This document shows positions 18,863 through 28,070 of a DNA stretch of 64,000 bases, one piece after another. The translations under genes and the position numbers were made by a program. The notes beneath the pieces are model-generated. The model made no database searches. It had not been told where the DNA came from and saw only the letters and a program-made list of their open reading frames with translations. Location of the stretch: contig CANNFD010000001.1 in the NCBI GenBank assembly GCA_947503885.1, positions 434,001 to 498,000 of the forward strand. The letters are read 5' to 3'. Position 1 is the first letter of the stretch. Each line of letters begins with the position of its first letter. The DNA is from an uncultured Olleya sp. GTDB taxonomy: Bacteria; Bacteroidota; Bacteroidia; Flavobacteriales; Flavobacteriaceae.

Positions 18863-18892
18863 AAAAAAGCCTTACCAAAATGGTAAGGCTTT
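18863..18892 (-). terminator. Rho-independent terminator for fabI
   Basis: GCCTTACC (18869-18876) and GGTAAGGC (18882-18889) pair perfectly and are flanked by A and T runs. On the minus strand this follows the fabI stop. Confidence 0.88.
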
Positions 18893-18913
18893 ATAAATTA
18901 TATATGTAAAATT

Positions 18914-19738
18914 TTAGATATCCGAACCTTCTACAAATGCATCCATAACAGCATCACTTACTCCCATATTACTAAAACCACCATCATTATAAAGGTTTTG
19001 TAAAGTAACACGCTTTGTTAAATCGCTAAACATTGCTACGGTGTAGTTAGCACAATCTATAGCTGTTGCGTTACCTAATGGCGACATTTTTTCCGCGTAA
19101 GCGATAAAACCATCAAACCCTTTTACACCACTACCTGCAGTAGTAGGTGTTGGAGATTGAGAGATAGTGTTAACACGTACTTTTTTATCTCTACCAAAAA
19201 AGTAACCAAAACTACGTGCAATACTTTCTAGGTAGGCTTTATTATCTGCCATATCGTTATAATCTGGAAATACACGTTGTGCTGCCATATAGGTTAAAGC
19301 TACTATACTTCCCCACTCGTTCATTGCATCTTTTTGATACAAAGTCTGCATGGTTTTATGAAAAGACATTGCCGAAACATCTGTCCCTTTTTGTGTCCAT
19401 GCATAGTTTTGATCTGTATAATGTTTCCCTTTTCTAACATTAATTGACATCCCTATAGAGTGTAGTACAAAGTCAATTTTACCTCCTAAAATCTCCATAG
19501 ATTTATCTACAAGGTTTTGTAAATCCTCTTCGCTTGTAGCATCAGCTGGTATAATTTGAGAACCTGTTTTTTCTGCAAGCTCATTAATTTGTCCCATACG
19601 CATTGCAACTGGTGCATTGGTAAGCACAAAAGTCCCGCCTTCTTCATGAACACGTTCTGCTGTTTTCCAAGCAATCGAGTTTTCGTCTAATGCTCCAAAT
19701 ATGATTCCTCTTTTTCCTTTTAATAAATTGTATGACAT
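18914..19738 (-). CDS. fabI: Enoyl-[acyl-carrier-protein] reductase (NADH)
   Basis: FabI reduces the enoyl-ACP double bond in the last step of each fatty-acid elongation round. The atypical SDR motifs are present: GKRGIIFGALDENSIAW at the nucleotide site, HSIGM, and the catalytic Y-x6-K as YNDMADNK. Length (274) is right. It carries one copy of the variant 13-base repeat (19091-19103) in its coding sequence, read as AYAEK. It stands alone, with its own terminator. Confidence 0.93.
   Translation of the reverse strand: MSYNLLKGKRGIIFGALDENSIAWKTAERVHEEGGTFVLTNAPVAMRMGQINELAEKTGSQIIPADATSEEDLQNLVDKSMEILGGKIDFVLHSIGMSINVRKGKHYTDQNYAWTQKGTDVSAMSFHKTMQTLYQKDAMNEWGSIVALTYMAAQRVFPDYNDMADNKAYLESIARSFGYFFGRDKKVRVNTISQSPTPTTAGSGVKGFDGFIAYAEKMSPLGNATAIDCANYTVAMFSDLTKRVTLQNLYNDGGFSNMGVSDAVMDAFVEGSDI
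19091..19103 (-). repeat. Dispersed 13-base motif, variant CGCTTACGCGGAA
   Basis: The minus strand reads CGCTTACGCGGAA, one base different from the consensus CGCTTTCGCGGAA. It lies inside fabI, read as part of AYAEK. Confidence 0.75.
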
Positions 19739-19813
19739 AACTTATAGTTTATCAGTTGATTTGTTAGTTTAATATAATATACTTCAAATATAGTATTTAA
19801 ATTTTTTTTATTT

Positions 19814-19826
19814 CGCTTTCGCGGAA
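19814..19826 (+). repeat. Dispersed 13-base motif, exact CGCTTTCGCGGAA
   Basis: Exact copy, the only one outside a gene: between the fabI start and the recN stop. It is followed by ATTAAGCCA, similar to the AGTAAGCCA after two other copies. Confidence 0.85.
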
Positions 19827-19835
19827 ATTAAGCCA

Positions 19836-21488
19836 CTAATTTAATAGTTGCTTTGCGTGTGCTATTGCCGAGTCCGATAATTGGGTACCCCCTAACATTT
19901 GTGCTAGCTCCACAACACGCTCGTCATAATTAAGCATTACCAAGTTAGTCGTTGTGATCTCGTTAACGTCTTTTTTATAAACTTTAAAATGTGTGTTTCC
20001 TTTAGCTGCAATTTGCGGTAAATGGGTAATACTAAACACTTGCATTTTAGCACTCATTAACGCCATTATATCTGCCATTTTATTTGAAATCTCACCGGAT
20101 ACACCTGTGTCAATCTCGTCAAACATTATGGTTGGTAACTTTACATATTTAGATAAAATAGATTTTATGGCAAGCATTATTCTTGATAATTCTCCTCCTG
20201 AAGCTGCTTTTTTTAGCACATTAAATTGTCCGCCTTTATTAGCAGAAAACAAGAAGCTTAACGTATCTTTTCCGTTGTTTAAAAATGTTTCTGATGCTTC
20301 TAAGCTTATATTAAACTGTGCATTTGGCATCCCTAATTGACTTAAAATTGCTTCTAATTGTTTTTTTAAATCCGGAATAGCTTTATTACGTTTGTCTGTA
20401 ATAATTTTTGCCTCACTATTTAATAGCTTTTCTAAAGCGTTAATTTCTTTTTCTTTATCTAAAATATCTTGATCTGCATTTTCTGAAGCTTCAACCTTTT
20501 TAGATAATGCTTCACGGATTTCTATTAACTCTTCAACAGATTTTACCAGATGCTTTTGCAGTAAATTATTGATGTTAGACAATTTTGCATTGACTACCGT
20601 TAACCTATTTGGATCAGCATCTAACTTGTCCTCAAAGCGCTCTATATCTACTAAAACATCGTCCAAATCTATTAAGCTACTGGTTACCCTATCTAATAAA
20701 TCTTGATAAGTATTAGAGATTGAAGCTAGTTTTTGCAAACTTGACTTTAACTCTCTTAACGACGTTAAAACCCCTGTTTGCTCTTGGTTTAATAACGCAT
20801 TAGACTCTTCCAATTTTAGTTGGATTACCTCTACATTATTTAATAATTCAAACTCCTCTTCAAGTTCTTGTAATTCGCCTTCTTTTAAATTAGCTTCTAC
20901 CAACTCGTTTAATAAAAACGAATTATAATCGTGCTCTTTTATAGCTTCTGCTTGAAACTGCTGCAGTTGTTTTAATTGCTTTTTAAGTACTTTATGTTGT
21001 TTTAAATGCAGCGCGTAGGTTTCTAAATTAGCATCTGTTTTTGCTAATGCATCAATCACCTGAAACTGAAATGCATCATCCACTAATTGCATAGTTTCGT
21101 GTTGCGAGTGTATGTCTATAAGTTGTCCACCTAACGCTTGAAGGTTAGATAAATTTACGGGCGAGTCGTTAACAAATGCTCTAGATTTTCCGGATGGTAA
21201 AATCTCGCGTCTAATTATTGTTTGTGTATCGTAATCTAAATCTTGTTCTTTAAACAACGATTTAAGCTTGTAATTTGAAATATCAAAAGTAGCTTCAATA
21301 ATACATTTTTTTTCAGGATTGCGTAAACTTGATAGGTCGGCACGTTTTCCTAAAATTAATGATAAACCTCCTAATAGTATAGATTTACCTGCTCCAGTTT
21401 CTCCTGTAATAATGGTAAACCCATCATTAAAGTTAACCTGAAGTTGGTCTATTAGTGCGTAATTTTTTATAGTTAATCCTGTAAGCAT
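19836..21488 (-). CDS. recN: DNA repair protein RecN
   Basis: RecN is an SMC-like ATPase for double-strand break repair. Walker A GETGAGKS is at about residues 30-37, coiled-coil arms span about 160-360, and the signature SGGELSR and Walker B IMFDEIDTGVSGE are in the C-terminal half. Length (550) is normal. Its start codon lies within one arm of a perfect 10-bp inverted repeat, discussed separately. The gene follows the DUF4835/porD gene on the same strand with a gap of 76 bp. Confidence 0.95.
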   Translation of the reverse strand: MLTGLTIKNYALIDQLQVNFNDGFTIITGETGAGKSILLGGLSLILGKRADLSSLRNPEKKCIIEATFDISNYKLKSLFKEQDLDYDTQTIIRREILPSGKSRAFVNDSPVNLSNLQALGGQLIDIHSQHETMQLVDDAFQFQVIDALAKTDANLETYALHLKQHKVLKKQLKQLQQFQAEAIKEHDYNSFLLNELVEANLKEGELQELEEEFELLNNVEVIQLKLEESNALLNQEQTGVLTSLRELKSSLQKLASISNTYQDLLDRVTSSLIDLDDVLVDIERFEDKLDADPNRLTVVNAKLSNINNLLQKHLVKSVEELIEIREALSKKVEASENADQDILDKEKEINALEKLLNSEAKIITDKRNKAIPDLKKQLEAILSQLGMPNAQFNISLEASETFLNNGKDTLSFLFSANKGGQFNVLKKAASGGELSRIMLAIKSILSKYVKLPTIMFDEIDTGVSGEISNKMADIMALMSAKMQVFSITHLPQIAAKGNTHFKVYKKDVNEITTTNLVMLNYDERVVELAQMLGGTQLSDSAIAHAKQLLN

Positions 21489-21551
21489 TCTTAAAGTGAA
21501 AAGTTAAAAGTTAAAAAGAGAAAAGTTTTGGTTTTTCGCTTTTTAAGAATG
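21486..21551 (-). promoter_or_regulatory. Stem-loop that includes the recN start codon
   Basis: Plus-strand CATTCTTAAA (21486-21495) and TTTAAGAATG (21542-21551) are perfect reverse complements. In the recN message the start codon would be paired in the 3' arm. A further imperfect stem (GAAAA with TTTTC) extends it inward. It may limit translation or end the upstream message. Function is inferred from position only. Confidence 0.4.
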
Positions 21552-21564
21552 AAAATAAATCTAT

Positions 21565-22452
21565 TTAAAATTTTATATTTCTCCATTTAGAAGAATGCAT
21601 TGGAGCGACTTTATTAAGTATCTCCACTAAATCTGCAATGTCAACACTAGGTCCATCAGAGAAGATTTGTTCAATTTCTTCTGCTTTAGCATCAAAAAAC
21701 ACACGAAGTAAATACGAGTTTGGACGTCTTCTATTCATGTCATTAAATAGACTTAAAGCCATTACCAACTCGTTTTTAGCGTCTTTTTGGTTGTCGCTCA
21801 TGGTATCTAAACCACGTCTATGATAATTATACATTACCGTTCTAAACTCTTTAAAAGTAGGTGATAACAAGTTATCAATTAATGCAAATCTACTTTGCAA
21901 ACCATCCTCTAGTTTCCAGCCAGAATAGTTTTCTTGTTGCGAGTAGTTTACTATGTTTTGTGCTTGTCTAAAAAAGTCGTTTCCGCCTTCTTTTTTAAAC
22001 GACTCTGCATCCATACCTAAAATCATATTAATATGAAAACTCAAAACAGAGATTAGATTAGAAGCATATTGCGTAGGATTGTAAGTTAGGTTTTCAAACT
22101 CGACATACTCAAAAGTAAAATCCTTATCGTTTATATTATATATAGGTGTAGTATAACTAGAGCCAAATACTGGTCTAGAAGATTGTACTTGTAATGTTGC
22201 TTTGTAACTATTACCAGAATACTCACCAATATTAATTACAAAATTACAATCAATACGCTCTTGCGGTTCTACTTTTTTATCGGTCCATCTAGTATTAGAA
22301 ATAAACTCTTTTAATTGTTTTTCTAATGTTTTAAACTGCTGTAAGTTTTCATCACCTGTTTGTTGTGCATTAACAACTACAGTTGCGTTAAGCTCCTGAG
22401 CATTTAATGTGACACTAAAACAAATTAAAAATAGAAATAAAAGATTACGCAT
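21565..22452 (-). CDS. porD: DUF4835-family secreted protein (PorD-like, T9SS accessory)
   Basis: A signal peptide of about 18 residues (ending LNAQE) leads into a protein of 295 residues that fits DUF4835, the family of the T9SS component PorD. Recognisable parts are LNATVVVNAQQ at the start, INIGEYSGNSYKATLQVQSSRPVFGS, and the SFHINMILGMDAESF segment. Its place beside coaBC, rpoZ and bamD matches what I recall of other flavobacteria. The start overlaps the end of coaBC by 8 bp. The family is recognised with fair certainty; its precise role in secretion is not settled. Confidence 0.78.
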   Translation of the reverse strand: MRNLLFLFLICFSVTLNAQELNATVVVNAQQTGDENLQQFKTLEKQLKEFISNTRWTDKKVEPQERIDCNFVINIGEYSGNSYKATLQVQSSRPVFGSSYTTPIYNINDKDFTFEYVEFENLTYNPTQYASNLISVLSFHINMILGMDAESFKKEGGNDFFRQAQNIVNYSQQENYSGWKLEDGLQSRFALIDNLLSPTFKEFRTVMYNYHRRGLDTMSDNQKDAKNELVMALSLFNDMNRRRPNSYLLRVFFDAKAEEIEQIFSDGPSVDIADLVEILNKVAPMHSSKWRNIKF

Positions 22453-23656
22453 TTAGTGTATTTATTATAGTATTAAAAAGGTCTTTAGCGACTTCTGTTT
22501 TAGATTTTAACTGGTAAACGGTAGCTTCTTCTTCCTTATTAATTAATGTTACTTTGTTGGTGTCAGACTTAAAACCTGCACCTTTGTCGTTTAACGAATT
22601 TAAAACAATTAAATCTAAATTCTTCTTTTTTAACTTCAATTTTGCATGTTCCAACTCGTTGTTAGTTTCTAAAGCAAAACCAACTAAAAATTGATTGGTT
22701 TTTATTTCGCCCAACGAGGCTAATATATCTTTAGTCTTTTCCAGTTCTAATGTTAACGTTGACTCTTTCTTTTTTATTTTCTGAGTGGCTACATTTTTTG
22801 GTCTATAATCTGCAACTGCTGCAGATAAAATAGCAATATCACTATTTTTAAAATGAAGATGAGCAGCGTCGTACATATCCTGAGCACTAACAACAGGGAT
22901 CACAGTAATTAAACTGTGTTTAACCGTTTGATGTGTTGGTCCAGTAATTAAAATAACTTTTGCACCAAGGTTAGCAGCTGCTTTAGCAATCTCAAAACCC
23001 ATTTTTCCAGAAGAATGATTACCTATAAATCTAACAGGGTCAATAGCTTCATAAGTTGGACCTGCAGTTATTAAAACTGTTTTGTTTTTTAATGGTAACC
23101 CTTTTATAATATCGTTTTCTATAAAAGTTACAATATCCTCTGGTTCTGCCATACGACCTTGTCCCACTAACCCACTTGCTAACTCACCAGAGGTTGCCGG
23201 AATCATGATATTACCAAAGCTTTTAAGTTTTTTAAAAGTATTTACAGAAGAGGGATGGATGTACATATCCAAATCCATAGCTGGTGCGAAATACACTTTG
23301 CATTTTGCAGACAAGTAGGTTGCTAATAATAGGTTATCACAGGTCCCATTTGCCATTTTTGACAAGGTATTTGCTGTTGCAGGAGCAATAACAAAATAGT
23401 CTGCCCAAAGTCCTAATTCTACATGGTTATTCCACATAGCATTATCGTCTTGGTCGCTAGTAAATGTTGAGTGTACTGGGTTTTTAGAAAGGGTAGATAA
23501 TGTAAGCGGTGTTACAAAATCCTTAGAAGCAGGTGTCATAACGACTTGTACGTTTGCACCTGCTTTTATAAATGATCTGACTAATGTTGCAGTCTTATAA
23601 GCAGCAATACCAGCACTGATGCCTAATAGTATATTTTTGCCACTTAATATAGACAT
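22445..23656 (-). CDS. coaBC: Bifunctional phosphopantothenoylcysteine decarboxylase / phosphopantothenate-cysteine ligase
   Basis: The enzyme joins cysteine to phosphopantothenate and decarboxylates the product, two steps of CoA synthesis. The N-terminal flavin domain (GKNILLGISAGIAAYK to about residue 180) includes the decarboxylase motif PAMDLDMY. The C-terminal ligase half has TAGPTYEAIDPVRFIGNHSS and a K-rich loop (KIKKKE). I start it at ATG 23656 (403 residues), because a longer frame would overlap rpoZ. The rpoZ stop lies 4 bp before. Confidence 0.95.
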   Translation of the reverse strand: MSILSGKNILLGISAGIAAYKTATLVRSFIKAGANVQVVMTPASKDFVTPLTLSTLSKNPVHSTFTSDQDDNAMWNNHVELGLWADYFVIAPATANTLSKMANGTCDNLLLATYLSAKCKVYFAPAMDLDMYIHPSSVNTFKKLKSFGNIMIPATSGELASGLVGQGRMAEPEDIVTFIENDIIKGLPLKNKTVLITAGPTYEAIDPVRFIGNHSSGKMGFEIAKAAANLGAKVILITGPTHQTVKHSLITVIPVVSAQDMYDAAHLHFKNSDIAILSAAVADYRPKNVATQKIKKKESTLTLELEKTKDILASLGEIKTNQFLVGFALETNNELEHAKLKLKKKNLDLIVLNSLNDKGAGFKSDTNKVTLINKEEEATVYQLKSKTEVAKDLFNTIINTLNA

Positions 23657-23660
23657 ATGT

Positions 23661-23990
23661 TTAGTCTTGGTTGTCTTGCTCTGTGTTTCTGTGGTAGATT
23701 TTACCATCTAACCATTCTTGTACTGCTAAAGCGTGAGGTTTAGGTAATTTTTCGTAAAACTTAGACACTTCAATTTGTTCTTTGTTTTCAAAAATTTCTT
23801 CTAAGCTATCGTTATAGGTAGCAAACTCTTCAAGCTTTTCTATTAATTCTTTTTTAATTTCAGAATTAATTTGCTCTGCTCTTCTAGAAATAACAGAAAT
23901 AGCTTCATAAATGTTACCTGTTGGCGCATCTATTTCGTTTCTATTGTACGTCGTAGTTGTTAACGGAGCGTCGATTTTTTTTAAATCCAT
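23661..23990 (-). CDS. rpoZ: DNA-directed RNA polymerase omega-family subunit
   Basis: At 109 residues this is the Bacteroidetes form of omega, which helps RNA polymerase assembly. The conserved helix GNIYEAISVISRRAEQIN spans residues 25-42 and matches the Rpb6/omega core. A Glu-rich C-terminal helix follows. It lies between bamD (6 bp upstream) and coaBC (4 bp downstream) in a tight operon. Confidence 0.88.
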   Translation of the reverse strand: MDLKKIDAPLTTTTYNRNEIDAPTGNIYEAISVISRRAEQINSEIKKELIEKLEEFATYNDSLEEIFENKEQIEVSKFYEKLPKPHALAVQEWLDGKIYHRNTEQDNQD

Positions 23991-23996
23991 AATATA

Positions 23997-24797
23997 TTAG
24001 CTTTTGGTACTATATTGTTCTAATTGTTCTTTTAAACTTTCTGCCATTTTATCAGCATCTTTAATAAACTCTGACTCTGAATAAGCTCTCTTAAAATTAT
24101 TGTAATAAGATAATGCAGTATTTAATCTTGCTTCTTTTTTATACTCTACACTTTTTGTAGCTAATTGATAAGCTGAGTCTAATCTGTAATATAACGCTTT
24201 TTCACGAAGCGTAGTCCCAGGAAAGTCTGCTATAAAGTTATCAAATGCATTTATTGAAGCTTGAAAATCTGAAATGTGATTGTATTGTTTTGCAATACTG
24301 TATGCTTTTAATTCTAACTTATATTGTAACTCTTTTACCAATTCGTTAATTTTTGGCATGTATTGAGACTCTGGATATAAATTAGCAAACAATTGTAATT
24401 TTTCTAATGCATGATCGGTATCATGTTGATCTTTAGAATATACTGGTGATAATTGTGCATAGCTTAAAGCACTTTTATAATAGGCTTCTTCAAGTTTTTC
24501 GCTTCTTGGATAAGATGATGCAAAACGCTCAAATCTATAACCTGCTAAATAGTGCTGCTCTGTTTGATAATAACAATCGGCATCTAAAAACATTAGTTTT
24601 TCAGCTTGAGGTTTACCTCTATAAGCAGGAACAATCTGAGTAAATATGCGACTTGCTTTGTTATATTTACCGTCCTCATATAGTTGTTCTCCCATTTTAA
24701 ACTTAAGCCCAACATCTTCAGACTTTAATGCCTTTTGATACTCGCTACAAGAAGTAAAAACTAAAAATGTAATTAAGATGTAAAATAAATTCTTCAT
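23997..24797 (-). CDS. bamD: Outer membrane assembly lipoprotein BamD
   Basis: This is a lipoprotein of the BAM complex, which inserts barrel proteins in the outer membrane. The signal peptide ends in the lipobox FTSC at residues 14-17. Tetratricopeptide-like helices fill the rest, with YYKSALSYAQLSP and DADCYYQTEQHYLAGYRFE typical of the family. Length is 266. It starts the bamD-rpoZ-coaBC-porD run, with an AT-rich gap of 108 bp from dapA upstream. Confidence 0.92.
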   Translation of the reverse strand: MKNLFYILITFLVFTSCSEYQKALKSEDVGLKFKMGEQLYEDGKYNKASRIFTQIVPAYRGKPQAEKLMFLDADCYYQTEQHYLAGYRFERFASSYPRSEKLEEAYYKSALSYAQLSPVYSKDQHDTDHALEKLQLFANLYPESQYMPKINELVKELQYKLELKAYSIAKQYNHISDFQASINAFDNFIADFPGTTLREKALYYRLDSAYQLATKSVEYKKEARLNTALSYYNNFKRAYSESEFIKDADKMAESLKEQLEQYSTKS

Positions 24798-24905
24798 AAA
24801 ATTTTAACGAAGCGCAAAAATACGCTATTTAAATGGATTTTAAAAATATAATTTGATTGCTAAAGTAATTGAAGAAATCAAGTTTGATATAGGATTAAGT
24901 ATTAT

Positions 24906-25793
24906 TTAACTTTTATTAAAATTACTCATAAAAGTGTCTATACTGTTTTGCAATTGATTTGTTGCAGGCACCAATGGTAATCTTACTGTTTTATTACACA
25001 AGTCAAGGTTATTTAAAACCGCTTTAATCCCCGCTGGATTGTTTTCTGAAAATATTAAATTTATTATTTCCATCATTTTAAAATGAAGTTGGTAAGCGTC
25101 TTTATTTTGACCTTTTAATCCAAGATTAATCATTGTAGAAAAAGGTTTTGGTAACGCTTGACCTATTACTGAAATTACTCCTGCTCCACCTGCCAACACA
25201 ACACCTAATGCTAAATCGTCATCCCCTGAAATTATTGAAAAATCTTCAGGCTTATTTTTTAACAATTCTAAATATTGTGAAATATCATTTCCAGCCTCTT
25301 TAACTGCAACAATATTATTAAAATCATTAGCTAATCGCAATGTGGTTTCTGGCAGCATGTTTTTAGCTGTTCTTCCTGGTACGTTGTATAAAATAATTGG
25401 TACTGGACAAGCTTCTGAAACAGCTTTGAAATGCTGATATATGCCTTCTTGAGTAGGTTTACTATAATAAGGCGACACAGATAAGATTCCTGCAATATTT
25501 GATAAATCCGTAGCTTTAATTTCTTGGACAACTGCTGCAGTATTATTACCACCAATACCTAAGATTAAAGGCAAACGACCTTTATTAAATTTAATTATAG
25601 CTGCAACAATGTCTTGTTTTTCTTGCTTTGTAATAGTAACACTTTCTCCTGTTGTACCGCAAATAACGATATAATCAACCCCGTTGTTAATATTATATTC
25701 TACTATATTTTCTAATGCTTTATAATCTACCGATAAGTCTTCTTTAAACGGTGTTACTATTGCTATTCCTGTACCTAAAAAAGGGTTACTCAT
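24906..25793 (-). CDS. dapA: 4-hydroxy-tetrahydrodipicolinate synthase
   Basis: DapA makes the first committed intermediate of lysine and meso-diaminopimelate synthesis from pyruvate and aspartate semialdehyde. CGTTGESVT near residue 45, the VSPYYSKPTQEGIYQHF stretch, YNVPGRTA and the Schiff-base lysine region VAVKEAG are all present. Length (295) is standard. Its start overlaps the end of the DUF6913-like gene by 8 bp. dapF of the same pathway lies near 44 kb. Confidence 0.95.
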   Translation of the reverse strand: MSNPFLGTGIAIVTPFKEDLSVDYKALENIVEYNINNGVDYIVICGTTGESVTITKQEKQDIVAAIIKFNKGRLPLILGIGGNNTAAVVQEIKATDLSNIAGILSVSPYYSKPTQEGIYQHFKAVSEACPVPIILYNVPGRTAKNMLPETTLRLANDFNNIVAVKEAGNDISQYLELLKNKPEDFSIISGDDDLALGVVLAGGAGVISVIGQALPKPFSTMINLGLKGQNKDAYQLHFKMMEIINLIFSENNPAGIKAVLNNLDLCNKTVRLPLVPATNQLQNSIDTFMSNFNKS

Positions 25794-26313
25794 TATTTAA
25801 TTTATTTAAAATGTTTAGGTATTTAATTAATTCTGTTTTAAAAATTGATTTATCTTTTAGTTTAACATCAATTATCAAATCGTTTAAATCCTGATTTGCA
25901 TTATACATTCCTACTTTTAATTGTGCTTCTGTTGCTGCTGTAACAACTTGAAGTGCTAAAGCTTCGGTTTCATAAAAATTAATTAGAAGGTCAAATTTAG
26001 TAGCAACAAACTCTTTTACTACTTGAGATTTAAATTGTCCTTTCCAACCTAATTCTTTTTCTGAAAAAGTATTAGTATAAACAGATGTTTGGTCCTTTTT
26101 ATTATTAAAAAGAGAGAGTATTTTAATATTATTTTGACTAACCTTTAGGTCTTTAGCTAAATTATTAATCCAATCTAAATCTGAAAACTCTTGGCTATCT
26201 ACTAATACTCCAATACGATTTACAAAAGCAGTGCTAGGCGTTAAAACTCGGCTTTTCACACAATTTTTAATATACTTTTTATTAGATTTTTCTTTAAATC
26301 CTTTTAAAATCAT
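25786..26313 (-). CDS. DUF6913-like protein of unknown function
   Basis: This soluble 175-residue protein has a basic N-terminal head (about 20 residues) and a Rossmann-like alternating core (RIGVLVDSQEFSDLDWI ... FDLLINFYE). It recalls the DUF6913 family of Bacteroidetes, from memory. It shares an 8-bp overlap with dapA, so it is expressed with it. It is divergent from the 5'-nucleotidase gene. No enzymatic motif is evident. Confidence 0.55.
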   Translation of the reverse strand: MILKGFKEKSNKKYIKNCVKSRVLTPSTAFVNRIGVLVDSQEFSDLDWINNLAKDLKVSQNNIKILSLFNNKKDQTSVYTNTFSEKELGWKGQFKSQVVKEFVATKFDLLINFYETEALALQVVTAATEAQLKVGMYNANQDLNDLIIDVKLKDKSIFKTELIKYLNILNKLNNE

Positions 26314-26383
26314 TTATCTTTATTGCTTTGATACAAATGTAGTAATTGTTACTATATTAGCTTTAAATTATTCGACTTTAAAT

Positions 26384-27142
26384 ATGAATTACAAATATCT
26401 TTTTTTTCTGCTTTCAATTCTCTTTTTAAATTCCTGTAAGCAAGAATCTTACTCGTTAACAAAAATTGAAGGAAAACAAATTCCAATTACCGACACATTA
26501 GCTACCGATGAAGCTATTGACGCATTTATTAAGCCTTTCCGCGAAAGCGTTAATAAAGATATGAATGCTATTTTGTCTTACGCACCACAAACGTATAGCA
26601 AAAATGATGGTGACTTAAATACTGCTATTGGTAATTTAATGGCAGACGCTGTTTTAAAAGAAAGCAATCCTATTTTTAATAAAAGAACTGGTAAAAATAT
26701 TGATATAGTTTTACTAAATCACGGAGGGATACGCTCTATAATTTCTAAAGGAAACATCACAACAAAAACTGCTTTTGAAATTATGCCTTTTGAAAACAGC
26801 GTTGTAGTTGTAGCTTTAAAAGGACAACAAATAGATAGCCTTACTTATTTTTTAAGTAAAGCAAAACGCGCTCATCCAGTTAGTGGTATTAAATTAACCC
26901 TAGATAAAGATTATAATATTACTGAAGCTTTAGTAAACAATAAGCCTATTGAAAAAGACAAAACCTATTATGTAGCAACTAATGATTATCTATATAGTGG
27001 TGGTGACAGAATGCGTTTTTTTCAAATAAATGACACTTTATATAGCCTAGATTATAAAATTAGAAACGCGATGATAGACTACTTTAAAAAAGTAGACACT
27101 ATTAAGCCAGTAATTGACGATCGATTTATCCAAACTAAATAA
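26384..27142 (+). CDS. Lipoprotein with 5'-nucleotidase C-terminal domain
   Basis: The start at ATG 26384 gives a lipoprotein signal with lipobox LNSC at residues 15-18. The remaining 235 residues are a 5_nucleotid_C domain (IGNLMADAVLKE, LNHGGIRS, FENSVVVVALKG, YYVATNDYLYSGGDRM). This is the substrate-specificity half of the usual one-chain enzyme. The metallophosphatase half is the next gene, 7 bp on. A copy of the 13-base motif lies at 26537-26549, read as PFRESV. Longer frames upstream overlap the divergent gene and lack a signal peptide. Confidence 0.87.
   Translation: MNYKYLFFLLSILFLNSCKQESYSLTKIEGKQIPITDTLATDEAIDAFIKPFRESVNKDMNAILSYAPQTYSKNDGDLNTAIGNLMADAVLKESNPIFNKRTGKNIDIVLLNHGGIRSIISKGNITTKTAFEIMPFENSVVVVALKGQQIDSLTYFLSKAKRAHPVSGIKLTLDKDYNITEALVNNKPIEKDKTYYVATNDYLYSGGDRMRFFQINDTLYSLDYKIRNAMIDYFKKVDTIKPVIDDRFIQTK
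26537..26549 (-). repeat. Dispersed 13-base motif, exact (minus orientation)
   Basis: The plus strand reads TTCCGCGAAAGCG inside the 5'-nucleotidase C-domain gene. Confidence 0.85.
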
Positions 27143-27149
27143 CCCGAAA

Positions 27150-28067
27150 ATGAAACGTAGAGACTTTATACAACAAGCAACAGCAGCTACAGCTTTAATA
27201 ACAGTTGGTGGTTATGGATTACAATCTTTTGCAACCTCAGCTAAATCTAAAAAAATAACTATTTTACATACCAATGATGTGCACAGTCATATCGATGCAT
27301 TTGGTCCTGAAGATGGCAGAAACGCCAATAAAGGTGGTGTTGCTAGACGTGCTACATTAATCGAAAACATTAGATTAGAAAACCCTAACACGCTTTTGCT
27401 AGATGCAGGAGATATTTTTCAAGGGACACCGTACTTTAATTATTATGGTGGTGAGTTAGAGTTTAAATTAATGAGTAAACTAAAATACGATCTAGCTACT
27501 ATTGGTAATCATGATTTTGATAATGGTATTGACGGGCTATATGCCCAATTACCTCATGCTGACTTTGGTTTTGTGTCTGCCAATTATGATTTTAAAAACA
27601 CAATATTGGATACCCATGTAAAACCATATCAGGTTTTCAAAAAAGAAGGCATTAAGATTGGTGTGTTTGGTTTAGGCATACAACTACAGGGACTTGTTGA
27701 CAAAAAAATGTACAAAGAAACTGAGTATTTAGACCCTATTGAAGCTGCTCAAGAAATGACACGCATTTTAAAAACTGATGAAAAATGTGATTTAATTATA
27801 TGCCTATCTCATTTAGGTTATAATTACAGAAAAACACCAGAAAAAATCAGCGATTTAAACCTTGCTAAAGCAACAAAAGATATTGATTTGATTATTGGTG
27901 GGCATACACATACTTTTTTACCTAAACCAACTGTAGCACAAAACATAGAAGGTAAAAATGTATTAGTAAATCAAGTGGGTTGTTACGGAATTAACCTAGG
28001 TAAAATTGACTTTTATTTTGATGCTGACAACAGTAAAAAAGCAGAAGGCACATCGATTATTGTGTAG
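27150..28067 (+). CDS. Metallophosphatase (5'-nucleotidase N-terminal half)
   Basis: The start MKRRDFIQQATAATALI gives a Tat-like leader (RRDFIQ) expected to export a folded metalloprotein. The calcineurin-like fold has LHTNDVHSHID, LLDAGDIFQG, IGNHDFDNG and GGHTHTFL, the usual two-metal ligands in order. The frame ends at 305 residues, before a C-terminal nucleotidase domain, which is instead the preceding lipoprotein gene. The two products probably work together at the cell envelope to dephosphorylate nucleotides. Confidence 0.88.
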   Translation: MKRRDFIQQATAATALITVGGYGLQSFATSAKSKKITILHTNDVHSHIDAFGPEDGRNANKGGVARRATLIENIRLENPNTLLLDAGDIFQGTPYFNYYGGELEFKLMSKLKYDLATIGNHDFDNGIDGLYAQLPHADFGFVSANYDFKNTILDTHVKPYQVFKKEGIKIGVFGLGIQLQGLVDKKMYKETEYLDPIEAAQEMTRILKTDEKCDLIICLSHLGYNYRKTPEKISDLNLAKATKDIDLIIGGHTHTFLPKPTVAQNIEGKNVLVNQVGCYGINLGKIDFYFDADNSKKAEGTSIIV

Positions 28068-28070
28068 TCC

